From assembly GCA_963969395.1 (NCBI GenBank), contig OZ017795.1, positions 1,488,001 through 1,552,000 of the forward strand: a stretch of DNA of 64,000 bases, written 5' to 3'. Position numbers and translations under genes: made by a program. Below, one piece after another: positions 46,852 through 59,924 of this stretch. Numbering within the stretch: the first letter of the stretch is position 1; every line of letters begins with the position of its first letter. Source of the stretch: Pseudoscleropodium purum (lineage: Eukaryota; Streptophyta; Bryopsida; Hypnales; Brachytheciaceae). Under the pieces are notes generated by a model, which searched no databases, was not told the DNA's origin, and worked only from the letters and a program-made list of their open reading frames with translations.

Positions 46852-48716
46852 TCAACCGAGCACAAGGTGCTTCGCCCAGAGCACCCAACCAAGCGCTTGG
46901 ATCATCACATTCCGAATCACACTTTTCACGCCCACCAAGTGAATCATCTCGGTGCCTTGCAAGGACTGTTTGATCGCTTCGAACCCACGCATGATCATCT
47001 TCTCCTCGTATTCCGCCAGAGCCTGCCACGGTGCTTCCACCTGCGTCAACGCTCGCATCAAATCCGCCGCATCGGCAAACGCAGTGTTGGCGCCGAGGCC
47101 GCGTTGCGTCGTCATGGTGTGGGCGGCATCACCCAGTAATGTCACGCGCGTCGTCTTACCCAATGGGTTTTTGTCCATGGCCACTGTGGCTCTGAGAGCG
47201 TGCGTCGCGTCGAAGATGTAATCGTCAGCTGAGGTGCTCTGTATGAGATTCGCCAGCTCTTTTCCGAAGATTGTGGCCTTTGAATTCATCGCCTGAAATT
47301 TCACCACAGTACAACAACAGGAATTATCAGGTTGCCAGACTTTAACTTTGAGATTTACTTTTTTCTCCTGAGACCCAATTTCTCACCAAAAAGTAGCACT
47401 CTGGTAGTGCTTTCGAATTCAAGTCTTGTTTGAGAATTGCCACTTAATGCAGAACACAGGTCTCGCAAATTAACAGCACGAGTAGGGAAGTCATAGAAAA
47501 CGAAGGTGCTTTCAAAATAGCAAATGTTCCAAAATTCTACAAGAGGAGTAGGAATTTGGTGAGGGAAAAGTTGTCAGTGGGCACAATCCCAGTTTGTGGG
47601 CCTTGCGATTCCCTCAAGAAAACCCCAGTTCTCAATTCTGGTTTGTCCAGCATGGACGAGACTTGAGCCCTCGCCTCTAGAGCGTTTCCTCCACACGACT
47701 GTCCCTGCCCTCACTAAACCCCTAGCCATTTGCAAACCTCGCTCTTTTGAGTCGGGTTACGAATTCTCTCTGCGCCTCTCAATCTTCTTCTTCAAGTCTT
47801 TGTTAACTCAAGATTAGCCAAGGATCTTAAACCATACGGAGCCCAATTTTATATTAAACCTGCAACTTTCCAACGCCACCATAAACTTGATAATTAGGGC
47901 TCCACTCTCTTTCCCCAGCTAGCTTGTGTTCCTACTCACCTCTTTCAGTTGCACGGGATCCTTCGCCAACTCGTGGTTCGGCGTCGCCGCTGGAAACGAG
48001 TAACTCCAAAGAATCCTCCTCTCCCCATCAGGCGCCTCAAACTCCATCCACAACACCGAGTTTCCTTCCTTCGCGAGCGCTCGATTCAAAGAAGCTCCCT
48101 TCGCCAACTCCAAAATCCTCGGCATCTCCTCTTTAACACGCTCAGTCACACCGACAGTTCCCGCCGCGTTCAGAAACGGCAACGGCCTTATCCCCAACGC
48201 AGGGCACCGTTGCTCTCTCACCTTCGACTTCGCCCCATCCGCTCCTACCAGCAAATCCCCGCGCGCTTCCGACCCGTCATCGAAATACGCCACCACGTGA
48301 GTCTCAAACTCCTCATACTTGACGAATCGCTTCCCCCACTGAACCTCCAAACCTTCTGATAATACAGAACGGATCTTCCAGCGGTTCACGAGACCGGCGA
48401 TCCCGTCCGGACCAGGACCGTGCTTCAGTTTTAACATAACATTTAGATCTTCGTCGACCAAGCCGATTGCGAAAGGTTTGGGTGGAATGTCGTCGAAGAC
48501 AGATGCGATTTGGGGGATGGGGGAGAGGTGGGACATGCCGGATTGGTTGATGCCGATTAAGTAGCCTTGGCCGCGGTGCGTGGGGGAGGAGTCGCGCTCG
48601 AAAATCTGGACGTTGTAGGTGGAGGCGAACGGGGAATGGCGGAGGAGCTGGGCGAAGGCGAGGCCGCCGAGGCCGCCGCCAATTACGAGAATCGTTTGAG
48701 GGCGTGCCTTGTCCAT
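46852..48716 (-). CDS. FAD-dependent monooxygenase (PF01494-type aromatic hydroxylase fold)
   Basis: A flavoprotein that probably hydroxylates a small aromatic or related substrate with NAD(P)H and O2; the substrate cannot be read from the sequence. There are two exons: 48716-47940 (donor GAG|GTGAGTAGG) and 47292-46852 (acceptor TTTCAG), joined in phase 0 across a 647-bp intron, giving 405 residues. The N-terminal dinucleotide-binding motif is VIGGGLGGLAFAQLL (about 11-25), followed by an acidic strand end (IFERDS). The middle carries DLLVGADGAKSKVR (the DG motif) and the second exon LLGDAAHTMTTQRGLGAN (the GD motif contacting FAD ribityl). The start was chosen at ATG GAC 48716, just before the Rossmann fold; there is no clear targeting peptide. 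The C-terminus has an aromatic-hydrophobic patch (MIQALGWVLWAKHLV) that may touch membranes. Confidence 0.88.
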
Positions 48717-49802
48717 GGATGCGAGCGCATTAACAAAGGAGCACAGAGTCGATCTGCCAGGGTACAAAAAAGGAAAAAGCTAGAATTGAACTCGTGTCTC
48801 GAACTGCAAACCGTGCGACACTGGAAAACTAGAAGCAAAATGGAATGTAACCGTCCGAAAGTCTGTAGGATCAAGAATTCGTATCATGTCAGTTGTGATC
48901 GATAAGTTCAACGGATCGAAAAATTTGAAAAGAAAGGCTAGAATTGAATGAGCGTCACGAACTCACTCACTCCAAACCACCGACACTGATAAACTATAGA
49001 TTGAAGCAAAAGTTTGAATGTAGTCCGAAAGTCTAGGACCGAGGATTCGCACCCATTGTGGCAATGAGTTCAATCGATCGAGAAGCTTGAATCAAGGTTC
49101 GAACTTGGAGATATTTATAAAGCTGATGACACACCCAGAGCGCCATCCACACTTGTCGGTCGAAAACTGGCTTGAAAGATGCATTCGAAGTCCGAACTTT
49201 TGCCGTGGAAATCAAGTTTGTTTCTTTTTAATCGTTTCCCAAGGACTGTACCTCCAAATTTCCAAATTCTAAAAATACAAAAACTTCCATTACCGACCAG
49301 TAGTTTGGAAAAGTCGTGGGCTTTCAAGAGTTTGTTAAAAGACGGAAGAGTGGAGGTGAAGGAGTGAATCATACTGTGTATGGGAAACCTGACAGAATAA
49401 TTCTCTGTTAGCTTTGAGTGGGGAGCAAGCCGTGGAGTCTTGTTCGTTACTTGGATCCCCGGCGCGCCGGGCTGTGATGGAAAGGGCTGTGATGCGGAGG
49501 TTCAACGAAGATACGGAGGAAGTTGCGACTCAACGCCTGAGGATGCAAATGGATGAAACGTGCAAAATGAGGATATCAATGAAACTTCAAATTATTCATC
49601 CAACAGAATGTAAGTTCATCCAAAATTGAGCAAAATTATCCGCTTAATGCAGTGAAGACCTTCAAATATTTTCAAATATTGAGTCTATGTTTTGATCAGT
49701 TTCACTTTGTACACTGTACATTGACAATGTCAATTAATAAAATCCAAATGAGCAAATATCAGAATGTTGAAGTATCTTGTGTGACTGCAAGATAAATTAT
49801 TG
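48717..49802. other. Upstream region of the monooxygenase gene
   Basis: Probably promoter and 5' untranslated sequence near 48717-49000. The phrase 'agtccgaaagtcta' and text near it are duplicated (48850-48910 and 49015-49075), a short local duplication. The open frame at 49414-49629 (+) is GC-richer than its surroundings and could be an exon (VMERAVMRRFNEDTEEVA), but has no family resemblance. Confidence 0.4.
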
Positions 49803-49932
49803 CATTCCAAACCAAATAGGAGTAAGTCCATTGTGGGCTAAATTCTATTAGCGGTGTACATTCAAGTTCTGAAATCTATACCACTAACTGAATTCAACTC
49901 ACAATGGGCTTGCTCCCATTTGGTTTGGAATG
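49803..49932. mobile_element. Hairpin (foldback) MITE, 130 bp
   Basis: Arms at 49803-49845 and 49890-49932 pair over 43 bases with a few mismatches (left start CATTCCAAACCAAATAGGAG). Even part of the loop pairs, so almost the whole element is self-complementary. No coding capacity. Confidence 0.8.
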
Positions 49933-52900
49933 GGGTAGTTTACATACCTCACTACAATCCTAAAAAATACTTGAAGTGAAAACAATTATTGTTTGGAAGT
50001 AAACAAATTCCAAAGCCGATCCACGTAGACTCATTTGTTTCATTTGTTTTCATAACAATCACTCCAAAAATTGCCCATGTTTTTGTTTTGAGCCACCATA
50101 ACTTAGTATTTTATTGCATCTCTTTGTACATTGTTTAACCTCCTAAAGGCCAAGTATTCATTGAATGAACAATTTAAAATCTAAATAGGTTCCTACGAAG
50201 TCAATTTTGGTTGGAATTGGGTCAATTATACATGATTTTTACAAAATTTTAACACAAGGTGTATACATGTATTCCATTAGTAAGAATATGATTTTTTCCA
50301 ATGAGGTGCCCAAATTAGAAGTTGTATTGCTCCAAACTTTTTGGAAGCTTAGACAATTTAGGTGTCTTTGGGACATCTTTTGCAAAAGTGCTCATCAACT
50401 TTTGAAAGTTGCCATGTACATAACTAATAAAATATGGCATACAATTATTTAAAAAAAATTTAGTTTTCAAATCACATTCAAGGAAGAGTCAAATTTGATA
50501 AGCTATATTGGGGCATTTTTTTAAAAACATTTCCTTCTAACTTCAAGCCTTATTATCTTGCAATTTGTGAAGTCACAATTCTTGAAATTTTTCCCATATA
50601 TTCCAAATGTTTGTTTCTAACTTTTCTCCATTTGAATTTTAAGTAAATTTTTATTTCATTGCACAAGAAATCATCAAAAAATGACTAGTGTATTGCCAAT
50701 TCACTTAAACTCCTTGCATTGCAAGATGATTTATAGTAAATTAAATTTGATATTTGCTTCTAAAATTTTCCATGAGTGAATTAAAATCATATATTTATGA
50801 ATAGTTAAAATTGTCATTTTCATGTAGAGCAAAAATTTCATTCTAAGAGGGCTCAAAGTTTGCTAATCTTTCATTCCACATAGTTAGACTAGCTAAAAAA
50901 TTTTCTACACATTGCCTTAATTTTTTTTAAATGCTTTTGTATAATTGAATATTTTTTAAATATTTTTTAAAATTTTGGAAAATACACCCTAAATTGGCAA
51001 TTGTGTACTTTTCCTCTTCTAAAATAGTGAAAACACCCTTTGGCCTTTAGAAGTTAATCCTTAAAAGACATTTCATATCCAAGCTTGGTCTAACTTCATT
51101 TAGTTTCTACATTAAAACATACATTTCAAAAGCTTTTTTATTTTTTCACATTTAGTAATATATGTCTAAAATTTAATCTCATTTTTTCATAAACAAAAAC
51201 ATCAAATTGTATTTTGTATAGTTTTTAAAAGAAATATCTTTCTAAAAATAATAGAAATTACAAAAATGCTTCAAATAGAATGAAATTTTGAAGAAAAATG
51301 GAAATAATAGTGGCAAACATCACAATGTAATTGATTAATTCTTTGAGCTGACACGAAGAGAAATTTGATAGAACCAGTTCAAAAGTGGTGTATTTTGAGT
51401 TTTCAAGATGCTATTTTCAAAGTATTACCAAATTTACAATTTTAAGAATTAAAATTTATTTAAATGGATTAAAAAGTAGATTATTGAAACTACATTTTTT
51501 TTAGTTAAACTTAAAAGCATACAAAATCAAGAACTATGTGAAAATTCAAGTTTACCCTTTTAAAATGTCCATGGGGCTTTAAATGTTTTTAAAGGGTTAA
51601 AACCTACCCCTACCAATGGTATTGTAAAAGTTGGCAATCACCTATGCTTTTGTAGAATGCTAAAACTGTTTGACAAAGTGGACCTTAGAGGGTGAATTTA
51701 CTCCCAAGAAAAACACAAAATTTTTTTTTTTTCTTACATGATGAAATTTGTAAATTCGTATTTGCAATCAAAGATCCTAAATTAGCTATGAAAGGTGAAG
51801 AGCCAATTGAATTAACATGGCACAAAATAGATTTTTATTTATTTTTATTTTTACAATTATCCTAAAGAACATAAAATTCACCTTGGAGGGCCTACTTTGT
51901 TAAATGGGTTTAGCGTCCTGCCCAAATGCCTCTGCTTCTTTTCTAAACTACCATGACTTCAATATTTTATTACATGTGGTTATACATCTTGAACAACATG
52001 CTAGGAGATAAATAATTGTACATTTCAAATTTACCTATTGAAGGTAAGTATCAAATAACTTCTTAGATTCCTTACATTTCTAATTTGTCCACTAAAGGTA
52101 AATATTCAAATGGATTCCTAGGTTCCTTACAAATACTAGCTAATGATTGTATGCAACTATCAAGGATGATTCTTCCTCCTAAATCTAGGACTAGTATACA
52201 TTTAAAAAAAATTGGACATAAATTAAATGAGACGGAATTTCATGGCAAGGGAAGAAATTACAAGCTTGCTAGCTAGCTATAGGTGGCTTAAGCAATATAT
52301 ATTTTTGTAAAGCACTCACTACTACACATCACTTTGCAAAAATAATGAGAATTTGCCAATTTAACCTCTAAATGTTCAAAGTTTCATTTAGAATTGATGA
52401 TTTGAAAAAAATCATCATAAAGTATTATTTGGAAGAATGATTTTGGAATGGATGTAAAAATAAAAGTTGTAGACTTGGAATTTTAGATTCCATTTGTACA
52501 GCTAGATTCACCAATGCTATCACCAATATTTTTCTATAAATTTTGAAAGGGAAATTTTTTAATTCCTTCTAAATTCAATTCCTAGCAATATATTGTCATT
52601 TTTTGAGTAAATTTTTTTGTTATGGATTTAAAAGGACGTTCTTTTGGCATGGTGAATTTTTGAAATATTTTTGTTCTTTAAGTCTATAACCTCATTTTTG
52701 CAAATCTAGATTTGTAAACCTCATTTTTGCAAACCTAGTTTTTGCAATTTTGACTTGGTCAACTATTTGACAAACTTCTAGATTTGTAATTTTAGATAAA
52801 TAAATACTTTAGTAACACCAAATCCAACCATAGGACAATAACCTTATAAAATATCTTTACAAATTAGGATGGCTTTCATCTATTTAGTAATGGGAAAGAA

Positions 52901-53689
52901 AAATGATTTTCAATCTGTTAGTTGTTCAAGGTTAATGAGTACTCAATAACTTAGTCATGATTCCTGACTCCATTGTGATAAGATTTTTGGGAACAAGTGT
53001 CCCCAGCTAGTCAAGAATTGAACTCAGTATTGTGACTATTTCATTCACTAAAATTTGACAATATAGAGAAGCAAATAAATTATATAAATTATATAAATTG
53101 TACTGCATATAATCTCCCATAGAATGTACGAAGAAACATGTGTGACAAATCACCCTCATGATTGTCATGTGTGTATGACATTGAATTTTTTGAACCTCAT
53201 TTTCAATTGCCTCCTTGATTTGACAGAACTGTTTCAAGGGAACATATACATCAGACCACACAATCACCTCCTTGATGGTATTAAATTCTTCCCATCATAG
53301 TTGTCATCTATATATTCCCTTGGAATGGTTTTGTTTTTGAGTGGCCTACAAGATTTGATACAAACAGCAAGCTAATATTCAGAATCGACCTTAGTTCTTT
53401 GTTTGAAGATTTGACATATGACGTGAGTGAGTTTTGAAGGAAAAAAGTTTTGGAAGAAAATTCATGACAGATACTAAGGTGGGTACTCCCCAAACCTCCA
53501 CTTTTTGCTATTGAGCATATTTGCTATTCTAAGGCTGGTCAGATTTTCATATGTTTTTATTGGCAAGTGAAAGGAGGTTCCAACACACTAGAGATTGTGG
53601 CATTTGGATACTGTATGTAAAAGTTATTAATCCCTAAATGGCTGAGGCACCAAAATCTGGTGTTCACAAAACTTTGAAGTTAAATAAAA

Positions 53690-54275
53690 CCTAATTAAGT
53701 TGCTATTTTTAGCAATTTACAATTTTGAAAGATTCTTCTTGAAGTCTAGTTTTAGCATCAAAAATTTGATCTTGAAAATAAATGATAGTGATTTTTTTAT
53801 TCAAGGTTTTGTGCAAGGGTACCCATTGCAATCTTGACTTCTTGTAGTATTGAGAGCTCTTGTAAATGAGCCTCAAATATACTAGCACTTGAAGAAAAAA
53901 TCACATTCAAAACTCATTTAAAAAAATTGTAGAGTAGATTTTGAGAGGCCATAAATTGATTGGGTTATTCATGTTAGGCCCTTAAACCTCATACTTTTTT
54001 TGTCACCAACTTTTTAGGTTTGACTTGTGAAAAGTGAATTGGAATTTTTTTATAGTTTTAACACCTTCATGGTCAAATGTTATAATCTTCCAACTTATAA
54101 GTGATATTGTTGTGTTTTTTCTTCCTATGTGATCTCTAACATGTCTAGTTTGAATTTGAACTGTTACAATTCAAAAAAAGTTGATACAACTTATCAAAAT
54201 GTTGGCTTTTTGTTCAATTTAGAACAAATTTCTAGAGGCTCAAAACAAGCCTTGGGCATTTAGGGGTTAAGGAAC
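53690..54275 (-). repeat. Dispersed repeat, copy in minus orientation
   Basis: Reverse-complement counterpart of 38110-38560, for example 'gccttgggcatttaggggtt' at 54250 and 'ttgatacaacttatcaa' at 54180. The pair lies 15 kb apart in opposite orientation. Confidence 0.7.
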
Positions 54276-54287
54276 GAATTTTGGTCA

Positions 54288-54445
54288 AGTGAAAGGGGAT
54301 TCCAATACACTAAAAAACGTGGCATTTGAATATTGTATGTAAAAGTTATTAAGGAACAAAGTTTGATCAAATGAAAAGAGGTTCCAACACACCAAAGAAT
54401 GTGACATTTGGATATGGTATGTAAAAGTTTTTAAGGAACAAAGTT
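54288..54445 (+). repeat. About 77-bp tandem repeat, two units
   Basis: Units share 'caagtgaaaggggattccaa', 'tgtggcatttg' and 'tgtatgtaaaagttattaag'. A third, separate copy lies at 53560-53640 in the same orientation, so the unit is also dispersed. Confidence 0.75.
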
Positions 54446-55064
54446 TGGTTCTAAAAGTGTTTTTTCCACAGGTACAAAGCTGACTTTGGAGATGTACACA
54501 TATTGTAGATGGCGGTTTAAGGTTCAGTGCCACATTTGTGTGTACCTACCTTAAGTCACACTGATTTCAAGAAACAAAACTCTTCTTCATCAATTTCATT
54601 TCAGTAGTTTACTCTGAGAAATTCAATAAAGAGACCAATTTGATGGTCACAGTTGAGATGAACCACACTGCTGGGGAACCAAAAGAAGTTAGAAGTTAAA
54701 AAAATTATTTCAGAAACAGGGCTGCAATATGTCAATTGCAAAAATTGAAGGCGTTTATTATGATTGGAAAAAATGAAAATAGAGAGGAAATATTAGCTTC
54801 ACTTGAGTGAGTACAAGGGTGGCACACACTAAATAATCAAGAAATGATCCATTTCATTTGATAACCTTCAGTCTTTTGCTTTCATGGGCAAACTTCAGAA
54901 CATTATTCACCTATGAAAGGTCGTTGCATCAAATGATTTTTTTATGCATCAAATGGGCTAAAACAAATATGAAGAATTAGTATAGTTTAGTTTTTCTCTC
55001 CAGAGTTTAATTTTGTAAGTTATGAAAATTAAGGTGCAAATGAACTACTAGACTCATGTTACAC

Positions 55065-57900
55065 TCAGCCCAACAGTTCTTGCCAAACTCGATCCATAAT
55101 ACAATTGCGCACCTGGCTGCATGTCAAAGAAGGCTCATCTTTGTTCACAAGCAGGAACTGATAGATCTCCCAACGTTTCTCATTGTATACATACCTCCCA
55201 ACTTCAGCCTGCAATTTAATAATAAGAAATTTCAGTTAAATTTATATTCTAGCATTCATTAATGATCATGCTGCAAACAGGGTTGGAGTTCATTTCAAAC
55301 AGCACTTCAAACAGCAAATGAAAGACATTTACCTCCCGGTTTCAAAGAGGGCACGTCATGTGAAAGACAAAAATAATTTTCGATCAGTCATGTGAAAGAC
55401 AGAAACAAAAATGCCAGTCACTTGAAACTAAGACAGTTTTCACCCATGACACGTCACTGAAATAAGAAAAACAAATCATGCAACGTCATGACTGGTTCAA
55501 GAACTGGGAATCAACTGGTAAGAAGCAAGAAGCAAAGTTGATGTTTGTCATTCAAGAAAGAATCACTATTCTGTTCACCGAGCAAGATTGAAGTAGCTTG
55601 ATAGAATTAATAAGCGAACACGTTGTTAAACAAAAGACTATGGATAGAAAAGTTAACAAGAAATCAATAGTGATATATATATGATACCAGCAAGAACTGT
55701 ATCAGACATCTAGATGAGCACATCTAGAGGTTTAGGGATTTTAGGGTTTTAGGGTTTAGGGTTTATGACCTTAAGAACGCTGATGTCTAGAATGTTCAGA
55801 GCTTGGGTTACGTCATGTAAAACCCGGGGTCGACCCCTCCCGCCCTTCTCAATAGGAGTGGCAACGACCAACTGCGTGTCAATCCCCCGTGTCTCCACCT
55901 CAATCCGAATAGGATTCCCAATTTCTTCTTCCATGCATTGCACCAAAACCATCTGCTCTTGTGCGTCGGTAATCTGCCGACCATGTGAATCCACCACAAA
56001 CAAACACAGCTCAGAGTTGTCCTTCTCCAACTGAGCACTGGGAATCCGTCCATGTGCCACCTGCATACATTAGCATAAGAAACCACGCTGTTATTTCAAA
56101 AGTGATTGATGTGCTCTACAAGTCTTACAGTTGGAAGATCTCTACGTAAAAAAGAAAACATGATTTTGAACAATAAATTCAGATAACCCAAACAAGGACC
56201 TAGTCTTTCAACATGAAAACTTCATTTTGAAATTCTAACACAATGAGTTCCGATACGCAGTTGTGCATTATTGGCTTCCAATTGCCACCAATTCATACTG
56301 CAATCTTCAAAGCCAAGGAGCCTAAATAAAACTAAATGACTGAAATTTCCAATGACACTGACCTTCAGGTTTAAGTCCTTCACAATCCGAAGGCAGTCAT
56401 ACAGTATGCCTTTCCGGCTCTTGCAGGAAATTTGGAGCAGGCTATGAGCAGGGCTCGTGTTGTTATCAAAGGTAACAACAACTCGATTGGAGAGATTTCT
56501 GTTTCTTTTATAGCCCTTCTCACTTAGAGTATCATCTTGTTCAAAAGTCGCAGGATGATCCCAGAATATCTCTTTGGTGACCGAAGTAGGCAAAGGAAAA
56601 CAATCCAATCCCCCGTACTTAGGACCAGCAGAACTAATCTCACAAAATGAGTATGCATCTCCAAAAAACTCCTCCATTTTCCTTTTCACTTCCGCTACCC
56701 TTTCCTTCGACCATGACAGCTTGTTCCTGAAGCAAGAACGCGCATTAACTACATGAAGGCTGATAACTGCAGGTAAAACCATTTCGCAATCAGCCTACCC
56801 AAGAGACCCACGTTACGAGTGGTTGTATCAGTACGTACCTGTTATCTGTGACAAAAAACAAGCCAATGGCTTTCCCTTCTGGACTGCAATTTACTTGGGC
56901 TTTGTGTATGGTCAACTCCATCTTCCACAGTTTCTGTACAACATCTGGAGAACCAACCACGAAAACGAAATTAGTAAGAACAACTTCATTCGTTTGGAAG
57001 GAAAAAGGGAGCGGAGAAAGTCTAACTAGCCTTGTAAGAAAAAACTGAGAAAAAACTGCTCTGCATTACCATAATTCAAATGCATACTCCAAAATGTAAT
57101 TAAAATATATCTCCATAACAAAAGGACACAAATATGCAGTATGAAAATACCAGGGAGGCCCGTTCGACCAGATGAGTAGACGCCCAGGAGCAGAACTCTC
57201 TCTGACTAGGGCACTGGAGGGGCCACTCGAGGTAACCAGCAAGGTGCTAATGCAGTCGGGCAGACGTCTTCCAAACGCTGTTTCAGCAGCTGCCAATGCA
57301 CCGTTGAAGGGCAAGCTAAAGGTGTCACCCAAAGCACTACAAAACACCAGCGACCATCTGTTGAAATATCTGCAGATCAGAGCAACATACACAATCCTTT
57401 ACTGTCTGAGAAACTGTCTGAGCTCTTACGAACGAATCAAGATGCCGAATTATAGTATGTATGCAGCTTTGGGCACAGTAGATTGCTTGTTAGAAAGATC
57501 GATTCCTGGATTTACTTCATGAAAATAAAATGAAGATAATCAAACACGTACACGCAAATCCAGAGGGCATGAAACTACACACATCAGCACTGTCCACATC
57601 GCATCCAACCCTCATAACAAAACGAATATTAAGCATCACTCATCAGCATACATTGAAAGTAATTTAGCTTTATGTTATCCTAGAATTAATCTTCCAGGTA
57701 CAGTCATGGTGCCCACGTCAGTAACTAGAATATTAAACAACATTACCTCCTTTAGTCACGTAGAGGCCAAACTCAAATACAATCCGGGTGAGATCGAAAC
57801 CAAGGCCCAATTTGTCGGGGCAGTTGATAGTAATCTCAGTAGGATCCCAGGGCTTCAAGCCCCTACGCACGACCACGTACTCTTCCTTGTAAACCCCCAT
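55065..57900 (-). CDS. ACT-domain repeat protein, ACR9/ACR10-like, with an in-frame TAG
   Basis: ACR proteins are plant ACT-repeat proteins thought to sense amino acids. Six exons were placed: 57900-57747, 57369-57151, 56944-56839, 56726-56363, 56060-55770 and 55208-55065, all GT-AG and in consistent phase (426 codons). The start ATG GGG GTT matches the family's MGV beginning. ACT 1 has TEITINCPDKLGLGFDLTRI and TDGRWCFVVLWV. ACT 2 has VLLLGVYSSGRTGLP and AIGLFFVTDN. ACT 3 has LLQISCKSRKGILYDCLRIV. The end has GRGRPRVLHDVTQAL and EVGRYVYNEKRWEIYQFLL. All align in order with Arabidopsis ACR9/10. Codon 106 in exon 2 (57206-57208 on the plus strand, CTA) reads TAG, between ACT 1 and ACT 2; no plausible intron removes it. 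So this allele may be a pseudogene, carry a sequencing error or be read through. Confidence 0.82.
55733..55764. repeat. Interstitial telomere-type repeat (TTTAGGG)
   Basis: Three to four imperfect TTTAGGG units, in the intron immediately after exon 5 of the ACR-like gene. On the gene strand they read as CCCTAAA (telo-box-like). It fits the plant telomere repeat and may be a chance expansion or a repaired break. Confidence 0.7.
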
Positions 57901-59924
57901 CCCTGCGTGGCTTCCGAAGTGGCCTCCCTCTTGCGCTTCAATCCGAATGTCCAATTCAATCCCCAGAACTTCACCGTACAATTCTCACATGAATCAACTG
58001 AAGCACTCAAAGCCCAGACTCTCTGGCAACTCTGTCTCTGGCATTACCCTGCATATGGACTATAAAGGCCTAAAGTCATTCAAGTATCGGCTGTGGGCGG
58101 GATTCAGCTTGTGTCGTTCGTTCAAGACTCGGTAGTGGGATTCGGCTAGCCTGAGCCATTGACATCAAACCTCGGTTGTGGAACAAGAGGACTGCTGTGT
58201 CTGAACAAGCTGCTGATTGATGCCCACGTCAAAATTAAATTGCAAACCTGCAACATGAGTGCCTGCCCCTTCCCAGTACAGTTCAATGCATGCTCCCTCA
58301 AAGATTACACTTACTGTCTCTAGCACAAAGCAACAACCTTGTGAGCCCAAATAAACTGCGTGAAGTGTATTTGCCTGTAAAGTGAGGTCATTACAAAGGT
58401 CTTCGTCATTCAGGTCTCGGTTGTAGGCAGACTCGCCGCTCAAAGCCTCGGTAGTGTAATCCTGCCAGAGTGGTTCTCACCTCGGTTGCGGAATTTGTCC
58501 TCCAATGGATGACAAGTCCATGGCTCGGCCTCTGGCACTCGTCGGATCGAGCATGCGTGGTAGGAATGATCTGCAAACCACACTCTCTCCCGAGGCCATA
58601 CCACAAGTTGCACAGTAGGGCACAAATCGCGATAACATTTTTGCATTCCCAAGGGAAAACTATTAATTCCACGACTGCCAACTTTGACACTAGTATCCCA
58701 CAGGTTGAAACAGTATGTTTGGCATGAAAATTTGAACAATGGAGTAAAAATGGCATTGCATATTATGGAACAGCAAGCATTTCTCGACTGCCAGAGCGAC
58801 AGACACAAGAATACACGGTGACTTACATCTATTCATCGTACATAGACACTCCAACTAATGCCTGACCGGCAATACACAAAGGTCTTCAACAATACCACCA
58901 GTCAGCAGTATTCGTATAAATTCCTTTTCCACCAGTAATTCCAGAGAGCAAGAAAGGTTACGTCCTTGCAACATCTGTTAAAAGATCTTAGCAGGTACAC
59001 TACGTTGAGACTGGATTGTTTCATACTGCTTTCAAAGATTGCCGAAGGAAAAAAAGAGAGGGATGGCCTAGGAAATGAACGAAACATTGTAAGAAACTAT
59101 TGGACCGCCTCGCGATTTGTGCGTGCCATCCTTGCGCAGGGGCTATGCTGATCTTCTCTGTATCGTACCAATTTCACAGATCCATCCGAAGAACCAAGAG
59201 GGACAGCAATTATTTAAACCTATCAGTAGATTGTTCTTATCGACACGGGTCTTCCTTCACACACTCCTCCTTCGCATGAATTATCCATGCACCATCTTCA
59301 CAGATCCCTGTCCCATCAGGTGCACTCTTAAGCAAAACCAGGCGATCCTGCATGTTGCAGAATGAATCATAAGAAAGAAAACTTGTTATTAGCATTGCGC
59401 TCATTTATTCACCTGATGCAGGTGTACTCGCTTGAAAATCTGATGTGAGCTCTCAAATACCTTCTCTAAGAGTTTAAGTCAGTTAATTCACCATTCCAAG
59501 TGTTCAAACTCTTGTTGAAGAAGTTTTTTCTGATCATTGGCGACTTGCATCTGGTTGAGGTCCCCGGGTTCTGCCTCAGAAGGTACTCTGAAGCGAGCAT
59601 CAGGAACACAACAAATTAAGCGTAAGAAAAGAGTAATTCAACATTTATTGGTCCTATTTACATGCATGGACATATTTCTAAGCGCTGAACATAGGAATGT
59701 GGATACTCCATCATAGCTAATATTTCATGGCAGCCGTGAAAGAAAGCACAGGCGCAAAGAGAGTTCAAGACGTGAGCACATACTCTTAAGGCTAAAGAAG
59801 GTCAAAAGGGCTCGTAATAAGCTCAGAGACCAACGACCACATAGCTCTCGTCCTCCACAATGGGTTTCATAATCTCCATAATAACAGCCCTGGAAAATCG
59901 CACCCAGCATGCGAGATAAGAACC
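57901..59924. other. Intergenic region between ACR-like and TEDC1-like genes
   Basis: Probably promoter of the ACR-like gene and 3' sequence of the TEDC1-like gene. 58085-58500 contains six spaced variants of CTCGGTTGTGG / CTCGGTAGTGG. The minus-strand segment 59890-59823 could be a final coding exon (AVIMEIMKPIVEDESY) of the upstream gene. Other open frames here are not supported. Confidence 0.45.

Larger units (their letters stand above)
49933..55064. other. AT-rich repeat-derived DNA
   Basis: No gene is supported. Family phrases such as 'cctaaaggccaagtattc' (50140), 'ggcctttagaagttaatcc' (51040) and 'taacctctaaatgttcaaag' (52370) show that this is built of diverged copies of the same non-coding family seen at 18.9-25 kb. 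Confidence 0.5.

Noticed and set aside
46756..47221. Long plus-strand frames opposite the monooxygenase
   Set aside because: Shadow frames: the minus-strand frame carries the FAD motifs and splice signals.
57066..57392. 108-codon minus-strand frame over the ACR exon 2
   Set aside because: It is another frame of exon 2; the frame matching ACT homologues and splice phase is offset by one base.
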